Positions 1 to 5,151 of a DNA stretch of 5,151 nucleotides are shown piece by piece. Every line of letters begins with the position of its first letter. Position 1 is the stretch's first letter. The DNA is from Deltaproteobacteria bacterium. Its GTDB lineage: Bacteria; Desulfobacterota; DSM-4660; Desulfatiglandales; Desulfatiglandaceae. Location of the stretch: contig JAFCZI010000195.1 in assembly GCA_019314425.1 (NCBI GenBank), forward strand, positions 1 through 5,151. Direction: 5' to 3'. The notes beneath the pieces are model-generated. The model saw nothing but the letters and a program-made list of their open reading frames with translations. It was not told where the DNA came from and ran no database searches. A program made the translations under genes and the position numbers.

Positions 1-46
1 AATGTAAATGTTTGGCCAGTGCTTCATATTCGTCTATTTGGGACTG

Positions 47-66
47 CGTAGCATACTAATGCTATG
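47..66. repeat. Short inverted repeat upstream of the operon
   Basis: Two 8-nt arms (47-54 and 59-66) are complementary around a 4-nt loop; seven pairs are Watson-Crick and one is G.T. The core TAGCAT/ATGCTA is perfect. It lies about 70 nt before the first start codon, where an operator or 5'-leader hairpin could sit. No T-run follows, so it does not look like an intrinsic terminator. No good -35/-10 pair was found around it. A repeat this short can arise by chance. Confidence 0.35.
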
Positions 67-117
67 TGAGCAGGCCAAAATAGGCGAAGATGGGGTGCTG
101 GCCGAATATTTACCGCT

Positions 118-124
118 TAAGGAG
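118..124 (+). promoter_or_regulatory. Ribosome binding site of the radical SAM gene
   Basis: TAAGGAG, a near-consensus Shine-Dalgarno sequence, ends 10 nt before the ATG at 135. It decides the start. The in-frame ATG at 90 has no comparable site, and the 15 extra residues it would add do not look like part of the domain. Confidence 0.75.
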
Positions 125-134
125 TCTTTTTTCC

Positions 135-1133
135 ATGAAAACCGTCAGTTCCTTGTTAAACGAAGAATGGTACCATCGATACAAAACAATTTCAAAATTG
201 AACATCCGAAGCTCCATTTACGATGTTACCAATCGGTGCAATTTACGCTGTAAGGGATGCTTCTTTTTTTCCTCCGGGGAGCATGAAGCGGCCCGCGAAG
301 AGATGGATATCCGAAAATGGGAGGATTTCATCGATGGAGAAATGGCGCGGGGGGTCAATCTCGCCATTCTCATCGGCGGAGAGCCCACCCTCTGTCTCGA
401 CCGGGTGGAAGCCTTTTACAAACGGCTGCCCACCTTTTGCGCCACAAACGGTCTGATCAAGGTGCAGCGGGACCGATTTCCCGACATGATGGTGGGGATT
501 TCATTGTGGGGGGATGAAGCGGATGAAAAAACCCTTCGGGGCAAGGATACGTTTTCCATCTCCAGCAAGCATTACGCGGGCGACCCTCACGCCTATTACC
601 TCTATACCCTTACGACCAAACAGATCGGTAAAACCGAACGGCTGGTCAAAAAAATCAGGGATGCGGGTCTGAAGGTCCATATGCAGCTCCTTTCAAACGA
701 TGAAGGGGTCGATCAATTCTTCTGGGGGGAAGAACAACTGAAGGATATTCGGGATGAAATGGACCAAATGCTGGATTATTACCCGGATACGGTCATCTCA
801 TCGAAATACTACCACCGGATCATCACCACCGGGAAAATGCTGGATCGTCCGTTCGGGTGGAATGAGTGCCCCTCCGTTACCGAGCCCCTGGACCGGAGAA
901 GCCCGGGCCCCAAACGCCTCATCGGCTTTATCCGGTGGGCGTCCGACCTTAAAACCATGCATCGATGCTGCACCTCCGAGACCCGGGACTGTTCAACCTG
1001 CAAGGATGGCGCCGCCCACATGAGCTGGGTGATGGTCAACAAGCGGGCGCATATCCGTTCGGAGCGGGACCTCCAAAACTGGATTGAGGTCTATGAGATG
1101 TTTGCCAAGCTTTATCAGTTTATTCCATGGTAA
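135..1133 (+). CDS. Radical SAM enzyme with a cysteine-rich C-terminus
   Basis: This 332-residue protein is predicted to cleave S-adenosylmethionine at a [4Fe-4S] cluster and start a radical reaction; its substrate is unknown. The signature C-x3-C-x2-C is at C35, C39 and C42 (NRCNLRCKGC). It is followed by a GGEP motif at 81-84, which in this superfamily contacts the SAM amino group, and by beta-strand segments such as ATNGL (103-107) and GISLWG (121-126) of the partial TIM barrel. A C-terminal group (C278, C279, C286, C289, with C245 upstream) could bind an auxiliary Fe-S cluster as in SPASM/twitch proteins, but the spacing is not a textbook SPASM motif. No signal peptide or membrane segment is visible, so it is probably cytoplasmic. 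The start at 135 is chosen over 90 because of the good ribosome binding site. The 3' end overlaps KS1 by 7 nt, so it is the first gene of a lipid/polyketide-like operon and probably acts in that pathway. The superfamily call is firm; the specific role is inference. Confidence 0.93.
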   Translation: MKTVSSLLNEEWYHRYKTISKLNIRSSIYDVTNRCNLRCKGCFFFSSGEHEAAREEMDIRKWEDFIDGEMARGVNLAILIGGEPTLCLDRVEAFYKRLPTFCATNGLIKVQRDRFPDMMVGISLWGDEADEKTLRGKDTFSISSKHYAGDPHAYYLYTLTTKQIGKTERLVKKIRDAGLKVHMQLLSNDEGVDQFFWGEEQLKDIRDEMDQMLDYYPDTVISSKYYHRIITTGKMLDRPFGWNECPSVTEPLDRRSPGPKRLIGFIRWASDLKTMHRCCTSETRDCSTCKDGAAHMSWVMVNKRAHIRSERDLQNWIEVYEMFAKLYQFIPW

Positions 1134-2374
1134 AAGATGCCGTTATTCTGGGTTACGATGCGGTCTCTCCCCTGGGAACGGACCTGGAAACCCAATGGGA
1201 TCGGGCCGCTGGGGGCGAGAGCGGGATCGGACCGCTGACGCGTTTTCCCATGACCGATGCGTTTCCGGTCCGTATCGCGGGAGAGGTGGGCGAGTGGGAC
1301 CGGTCTCCCTATCCGTTTCTGTCGCCCCGAAAACTGGCCCAATGGACTTCCCCCATTTTTGAACATGCCATGCTGGTGGCGCATCGGGCTCTCTTAAAGA
1401 GCGGGGTGACGATAACCCCTGAAGTGGCCACCAGGACGGCCATTACCTTCAGCTCCGCCGTGGGGGGGGTGGATGCGGTGCTGGCGGCTGACAGACGGAT
1501 GATTAAAGAAGGGCGAATGCCCCATCCCTTTACCAATTCCAATGCCTGCGTCAATATGGTGGGGGGGAAAATATCCATTTTGACCGGCGCCACAGGGCCC
1601 ATTACCGCCACCATTACGGCCTGTGCCACGGGGGTGACGTCCATGATCGTGGGCAAAATGTTGTTGGATCAGAACCGGGCCGATCTGGTCATCTGCGGGG
1701 CTGTGGATTTCCCTCTGGTGGAACCCATTGTGGCGGGGTTTTACACCATGAACGGCGCCTATCGTCCCAAAGAAGGGCAACCGCCGGAACCGCCTGAACG
1801 GGCCAGCCGGCCTTTTTCAATCGATCGAAGGGGATTCGTGGTGTCCGAGGGTGCGGGCTGCGTCATTCTGGCGACCCGGGACTTCGCGGATGCCCACGGT
1901 CTTCCTTATGGTATTGAATTGGCGGGCTGGAGCATGACGTCCGACGCGCAGCATTTTGTGGCACCCAATTTTGAGACTGTTCGGCGTGCCATTTCGGAAG
2001 CCATTTTAAATGCCGGGATACAGCCGGATGATATCTCGTGCGTCAATGCCCATGCCACTGCGACTCGAATGGGAGATCAGGTGGAATTCGATGCTTTGAC
2101 GGCGGTGTTCGGTGAAAGAATTCCGCCGGTCTGCGCCAATAAATCCCTGACAGGGCATTGCATGGGGGCTTCAAGCGCCATTGAATCCATATTGGCCATG
2201 GATGGCATGCAAAAGGGGATTCTGCTTCCCACCATCAATTATACCCCGGATCATGAAATGGCGCTCGATTGCGTTGCGGAAGGGGCAAGGTTGTTAAATC
2301 AGGAATTTGTTTTGAAAAACGCTTTTGGCTTTGGAGGGTGTAACGCATGTGTTGTGTTTCGAAAAATTTGCTGA
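1127..2374 (+). CDS. Beta-ketoacyl-ACP synthase, FabF/KAS II type (KS1)
   Basis: A 415-residue thiolase-fold condensing enzyme, the usual length for FabF-like proteins. It is expected to perform decarboxylative Claisen condensation of an acyl chain with malonyl-ACP. The nucleophile is C166 in TACATG, the active-site histidines are H309 (VNAHAT) and H344 (NKSLTGH), and the conserved lysine is K339, so the catalytic set is complete. The family motifs RPFSIDRRGFVVSEGAG (about 228-244) and GFGG (401-404) are present. The first histidine loop reads AHAT where most family members have THGT. No Shine-Dalgarno sequence precedes the ATG; it overlaps the end of the radical SAM gene by 7 nt, so translation is probably coupled. 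The N-terminus matches the normal start of KS proteins, which supports this ATG. The protein resembles KS2 throughout, suggesting an old duplication. G-runs of 8 and 7 bases lie inside the gene. It may work as a homodimer or as a heterodimer with KS2; substrate and chain length are unknown. Confidence 0.95.
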   Translation: MVKDAVILGYDAVSPLGTDLETQWDRAAGGESGIGPLTRFPMTDAFPVRIAGEVGEWDRSPYPFLSPRKLAQWTSPIFEHAMLVAHRALLKSGVTITPEVATRTAITFSSAVGGVDAVLAADRRMIKEGRMPHPFTNSNACVNMVGGKISILTGATGPITATITACATGVTSMIVGKMLLDQNRADLVICGAVDFPLVEPIVAGFYTMNGAYRPKEGQPPEPPERASRPFSIDRRGFVVSEGAGCVILATRDFADAHGLPYGIELAGWSMTSDAQHFVAPNFETVRRAISEAILNAGIQPDDISCVNAHATATRMGDQVEFDALTAVFGERIPPVCANKSLTGHCMGASSAIESILAMDGMQKGILLPTINYTPDHEMALDCVAEGARLLNQEFVLKNAFGFGGCNACVVFRKIC

Positions 2375-2385
2375 CGGTTGAGCCC

Positions 2386-2391
2386 GGGGAG
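2386..2391 (+). promoter_or_regulatory. Ribosome binding site of KS2
   Basis: GGGGAG ends 5 nt before the ATG at 2397, within the 22-nt gap after KS1. This is the only inter-gene junction in the operon that does not overlap, so KS2 may be initiated independently. Confidence 0.6.
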
Positions 2392-2396
2392 AAACC

Positions 2397-3662
2397 ATGA
2401 AAGCGCCCAGCAATAGACGGGTTTTTGTGGTGGGCTATGGGGCGGCCACGCCCCTGGGAAAGACGTTTCCGGAATCATGGAAACGGGCTGTAAGAGGGGA
2501 GGCGGGTTTTAGAAAAGTAACCCGGTGCCGGGTTGACGCCCTCAGCCATGTGGTGGGGGAGATCCCCGATTGGAATCCCACTGACCTTGATTTTGTGGAT
2601 GCCAAGGAAGCCTACAGCTGGAATGCGAAATTTGTCCTTTTAACGGTGGCCGTTTGCCGTGAGGCCCTTGATCATGCCGGGCTTCACATGGACGAAAACA
2701 CGGGCCCCCGAACCGCCTGCCTGGTGGGATCGGCCATCAATGGCACCGATGCTTTCAGGGTGGCCATGGACCATTATGTCAACAAAGGTCCCTTGAAAGT
2801 AAGTCCCTATCTGCTGCCCAACCTCTGCGCCAATCTGCCAGCGGGCAAGGCGGGAATGGCCCTCAAATTTTCGGGGCCCATTTTTTCCCCGCAGGGGGCC
2901 TGTGCCTCGGGTAATTATGCCATGGGTCTGGGTGCCAGGATGATTCGCGATGGGGACTGTGATTTTGTCTTGGCGGGAGGGGTTGATACCCCTCTTATCC
3001 CCGAGATTATTCACGGGTTCGAAAATATGAACGCCACCATCAAAATTCTGCCGGAAGATCGGGCGTATGATGATCCTGCGCTGGCTTCTCGACCCTTCAG
3101 CATGGACCGTAAAGGATTTGTCCTTTCCGAAGGGGCGGGTGTTCTGGTTCTGGCGGCGGAAGAGATGCTCCCCGTTTACGGATTGACGCCCAGAGCGGAA
3201 GTGCTGGGGGTGGGCTGGTCGTCCGATGCCTTTCATTTTACCCGGCCCAACCCGGACACGGTGACCCGGGCCATTGTCGAGGCCATTGATGATGCGGGGC
3301 TTGCGCCCGAAGATATCCAATATGTCAATACCCATGGTACTTCAACCTCAAGGGGCGATACGACGGAAGTCGATTGTTTGAGACGGGTGTTCCAGGGTCA
3401 CCTGGAAAAGATGCCCATTTCATCCAACAAAAGCCAGATCGGGCATACTCTGGGTGCGGCCGCCGCCATTGAGGCGGCGCTGAGCATCGAAGCCATGCAG
3501 CAGGGGGTGTTGTTGCCCACCATCAACCATATCCCTGATCCGGCATTTGATGGCGTGGATGTGGTGCCCCATAAGACCCGGAAAATGGCCCATGATATTT
3601 TTCTCTCCAACGCATTCGGATTTGGGGGAACCAACTGCTGCGTGGTTTTCAGGGGGGTATGA
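2397..3662 (+). CDS. Beta-ketoacyl-ACP synthase, FabF/KAS II type (KS2)
   Basis: A 421-residue condensing enzyme homologous to KS1. C169 in GACASG is the expected nucleophile. H313 in NTHGTST, K345 and H350 in NKSQIGH complete the active site, and GFGGTN (408-413) closes the protein in the usual way. It also carries the RPFSMDRKGFVLSEGAG segment (about 232-248). KS1 and KS2 share a VD-x-PL ... GF-x2-MN stretch (about 193-212 in KS1 and 196-212 in KS2) after the nucleophilic cysteine. KS2 keeps its cysteine, so it is not a chain-length factor of the kind paired with KS-alpha in aromatic type II systems. KS1 and KS2 could serve different steps (initiation versus elongation, or different chain lengths) or form a heterodimer; sequence alone cannot tell. 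The stop codon overlaps the thioesterase start (ATGA). The family call is secure; the pathway role is inferred from the operon. Confidence 0.95.
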   Translation: MKAPSNRRVFVVGYGAATPLGKTFPESWKRAVRGEAGFRKVTRCRVDALSHVVGEIPDWNPTDLDFVDAKEAYSWNAKFVLLTVAVCREALDHAGLHMDENTGPRTACLVGSAINGTDAFRVAMDHYVNKGPLKVSPYLLPNLCANLPAGKAGMALKFSGPIFSPQGACASGNYAMGLGARMIRDGDCDFVLAGGVDTPLIPEIIHGFENMNATIKILPEDRAYDDPALASRPFSMDRKGFVLSEGAGVLVLAAEEMLPVYGLTPRAEVLGVGWSSDAFHFTRPNPDTVTRAIVEAIDDAGLAPEDIQYVNTHGTSTSRGDTTEVDCLRRVFQGHLEKMPISSNKSQIGHTLGAAAAIEAALSIEAMQQGVLLPTINHIPDPAFDGVDVVPHKTRKMAHDIFLSNAFGFGGTNCCVVFRGV

Positions 3663-4141
3663 TGAGGCCTAAACCGTTTATTCCCGTACCGTTTGAGGAT
3701 AACATCCCCTATGTTCGGGACAAAACCGATAATCGTGTCTGGTACCGGTGTCACAGCCGTGTGTTGTATGCAGATACGGATCGCTCCGGCTTGGTGTACC
3801 ATTCCAATTACTTCCGGTTCTTTGAATTGGGACGGGCGTCCTTGATGCGGGATGCGGCGTACTCATACCGGGAGATTGAAGCCGGAGGGTATCTTTACCC
3901 GATCATCGAGGTGGGCGTCAACTACCACTCGTCGCTTCATTACGATGACCCCGTGTGGATTCATACCCATCCGGCCGGGCTCGAAAGGGTTCGCCTGCGA
4001 TTTGATTATGTGATTACCCATGGTGAAACCGGGGAAATTGTTTGCAAGGGCTTTACCCGCCATTGCGCTCTCAACGCTACGGGTACCCCCGTGGCCATCG
4101 ATGAAAAGACCCGTCACCTATGGAAAGTCTTCCCAAGATAA
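3659..4141 (+). CDS. Hotdog acyl-CoA/acyl-ACP thioesterase (4HBT/YbgC type)
   Basis: A 160-residue single-hotdog protein. The family signature is clear at 37-60: YADTD, then G44, VYH (46-48), NY (50-51) and ELGR (56-59). By comparison with Pseudomonas 4-hydroxybenzoyl-CoA thioesterase, D41 is the expected catalytic aspartate. Such enzymes hydrolyse the thioester of acyl-CoA or acyl-ACP. Here the likely job is to release the finished chain or to clear stalled intermediates from the synthase line. The domain is preceded by about 25 residues more than in YbgC, rich in Pro and charged residues with no signal peptide. The start overlaps the KS2 stop (ATGA), and a second ATG follows at once at 3662, so the true start could be either. 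The gene ends 22 nt inside the dehydratase gene. A dehydratase-like activity is a less likely alternative, because the DTD/VYH signature is that of thioesterases. Confidence 0.9.
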   Translation: MMRPKPFIPVPFEDNIPYVRDKTDNRVWYRCHSRVLYADTDRSGLVYHSNYFRFFELGRASLMRDAAYSYREIEAGGYLYPIIEVGVNYHSSLHYDDPVWIHTHPAGLERVRLRFDYVITHGETGEIVCKGFTRHCALNATGTPVAIDEKTRHLWKVFPR

Positions 4142-5022
4142 CGGACCGGGTCCGGCTCCCCCTGGCCATCAAGGTTCCGCCCTATCTCTTGGACCATCAG
4201 TTCCAGGGGAAGGCGGTTCTTCCGGCGGTGGAGGCCATGGAGATACTGGCGGCATCCACTCTGGCCCACCTGCCGGGAACAGCCGTTCATTGTATCCGGG
4301 ATGCCGGGTTTGACAAGTTTCTGGTCATTTCAGAAGGCTGCGACGCGTTAAACGCCTATAACGACCTTGAAGTTTTGGATAATGGCACGGTGATTTCAAG
4401 GCTCATCACCAAGACCCGATCCAAAAAGGCGATGATCACCCGGACACTGGAACACGCAACCCTTTGTTTCCAAGGGGTTTCAATCGCCTCAGAAGCGCCC
4501 CCTTTGGAAATTCCGGCATTTTCCGACCCGTCTTCTTCAAAATATCATATTTCCGTTGAAACCATCTACAAAAGCCTGGTACCCTTTGGTCCCCACTACC
4601 ACAACCTGAAAGATGGGGTCACTATTTCCGAAGAGGACGCCATGGGCCGGGTTTACGCGCCGTCATGGGGTGCTGCCCCTGCCGGGCTTTTGGGTTCTCC
4701 CTTTCCCCTGGATGCGGCGTTTCATGCTGCCTGTGTCTGGGGGCAGCGGTATGCGGGGCTGGTGGGTTTCCCCGTGGGTTTTGGCTTGCGCCGACTGTTT
4801 GCGCCGACCCGCTCCGGGAGCACCCATACCGCCAGGATTTTCCCCAAAAAAGTCCATCCGGACCGGTTTTTGGCGGATATATGGATTACGGACATGGATG
4901 GCGCCCTTCAGGAGGCTGTGCTGGATGTGGTGATGCGAGATGTGAGCGGGGGCAGAATTAAACCCCCTTCCTGGATTGTATCAGATGCCGCCGAGGGAAA
5001 GGGATCAGACACTAAATATTAA
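4120..5022 (+). CDS. Stand-alone polyketide-synthase-type dehydratase (double hotdog)
   Basis: A 300-residue protein resembling the DH domain of modular and iterative polyketide synthases, here a separate polypeptide. The first hotdog (about 11-120) has the catalytic histidine motif H-x3-G-x4-P at H26, G30 and P35. The second (about 142-283) has an FGPHY element (156-160) equivalent to the YGPxF motif and a D-x3-H pair at D198/H202, supplying the acidic residue. Both halves of the active site are therefore intact. It should remove water from 3-hydroxyacyl-ACP to give a trans enoyl chain. FabZ/FabA dehydratases are about half this length, so this gene comes from the PKS side of the family. No strong Shine-Dalgarno sequence is seen; the start overlaps the thioesterase end by 22 nt, suggesting coupled translation. 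The last 12 or so residues look disordered. It is the last gene of the operon. Substrate and partner ACP are not encoded here. Confidence 0.87.
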   Translation: MESLPKITDRVRLPLAIKVPPYLLDHQFQGKAVLPAVEAMEILAASTLAHLPGTAVHCIRDAGFDKFLVISEGCDALNAYNDLEVLDNGTVISRLITKTRSKKAMITRTLEHATLCFQGVSIASEAPPLEIPAFSDPSSSKYHISVETIYKSLVPFGPHYHNLKDGVTISEEDAMGRVYAPSWGAAPAGLLGSPFPLDAAFHAACVWGQRYAGLVGFPVGFGLRRLFAPTRSGSTHTARIFPKKVHPDRFLADIWITDMDGALQEAVLDVVMRDVSGGRIKPPSWIVSDAAEGKGSDTKY

Positions 5023-5151
5023 CTGTTTTCGGTGTTGTAACTTACATTTCGCACGATTAGAGCATAGGTTTCCGAATTATGTAGAACCAGGATTTTTAGT
5101 TAAACCTAAATTTTTAAAAAGCCACCATCGGTCTTGTATTGCAGCGTATAC
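5023..5151. other. AT-rich downstream flank without a supported gene
   Basis: Hand count gives about 36% GC, clearly lower than the operon. Both strands contain short open frames running to the window edge, but none has a start with a ribosome binding site or a recognisable domain. A small palindrome (TGTAA-C-TTACA, 5036-5046) lies just after the last gene. No transposon end was recognised. Confidence 0.5.
5095..5115 (+). terminator. Weak terminator-like hairpin after the operon
   Basis: A 5-bp stem TTTAG/CTAAA (5095-5099 and 5106-5110) with a 6-nt loop is followed directly by five T residues, about 70 nt past the last stop codon. The position suits a transcription end, but the stem is short and almost entirely A-T, so an intrinsic terminator is only possible. 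Confidence 0.28.

Noticed and set aside
1..60. Minus-strand peptide reading QSQIDEYEALAKHLH toward the left edge
   Set aside because: It looks protein-like, but stop codons lie just upstream with no start codon between, so a gene start is not supported. A pseudogene fragment cannot be excluded.
12..66. Candidate sigma-70 promoter elements (TTGGCC, TTGGGA, TACTAAT)
   Set aside because: No pair has both a good -35 and a good -10 at 16-18 nt spacing, and the best combinations match only about half of the -10 consensus.
90..134. Longer start for the radical SAM gene (15 extra residues)
   Set aside because: The ATG at 135 has a strong, correctly spaced TAAGGAG, and the extra residues show no domain or signal-peptide character.
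8..253. 81-residue open frame on the + strand at the window start
   Set aside because: It has no ribosome binding site, resembles no family I know, and runs out of frame into the well-supported radical SAM gene.
2640..3335. 231-residue minus-strand open frame opposite KS2
   Set aside because: It is a shadow of the KS2 coding frame: it is antisense to conserved KS motifs and shows no domain of its own.
4984..5151. Open + strand frame from ATG 4984 to the window end, overlapping the DH gene
   Set aside because: It has no ribosome binding site and no recognisable domain, and most of it lies in low-GC sequence. It also overlaps the DH 3' end. It could be chance.
5078..5151. Minus-strand frames entering from the right edge and ending in stop codons, as if a convergent gene ended here
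   Set aside because: More than one frame gives a plausible short C-terminus, so none can be chosen without the sequence beyond the edge.

Overview
The window holds one compact, co-directional five-gene operon on the + strand (about 135-5022). Short, more AT-rich non-coding flanks lie on both sides (1-134 and 5023-5151). The gene order is: a radical SAM enzyme; two tandem FabF-type beta-ketoacyl-ACP synthases (KS1, KS2); a YbgC/4-hydroxybenzoyl-CoA-type hotdog thioesterase; and a stand-alone double-hotdog dehydratase of the polyketide-synthase kind. Four of the genes overlap or abut: radical SAM/KS1 share 7 nt, KS2/thioesterase share an ATGA, and thioesterase/dehydratase share 22 nt. Only KS2 sits behind a gap (22 nt), and it has its own ribosome binding site. 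This argues for one transcript and coupled translation.

The genes read together as part of a discrete-enzyme (type II-like) fatty-acid/polyketide assembly line. The two KSs would extend an ACP-bound chain, the DH would dehydrate 3-hydroxyacyl intermediates to enoyl (possibly polyene) chains, and the thioesterase would release or edit the product. The radical SAM enzyme would perform a radical step on the chain or a partner. Both KSs keep the full Cys-His-His triad plus the conserved Lys, so they are not a KS/chain-length-factor pair in which one partner has lost its cysteine. No acyl carrier protein, ketoreductase, acyltransferase or phosphopantetheinyl transferase is encoded here. Those would have to come from primary fatty-acid synthesis or from genes outside the window.

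The product cannot be named from sequence. The set of parts (radical SAM + FabF-like KSs + dehydratase) recalls the gene groups proposed for ladderane lipids in anammox bacteria and, less closely, aryl-polyene clusters. That is a comparison to test, not an identification.

The organism is a bacterium with mid-50s percent GC coding DNA and Shine-Dalgarno-type starts. An oxygen-sensitive radical SAM enzyme beside lipid/polyketide genes fits an anaerobe, and my guess is a Desulfobacterota-type lineage, at low confidence. No RNA gene, mobile element, CRISPR array or convincing sigma-70 promoter was seen. The flanks contain only a small inverted repeat (47-66) and a weak terminator-like hairpin (5095-5115).
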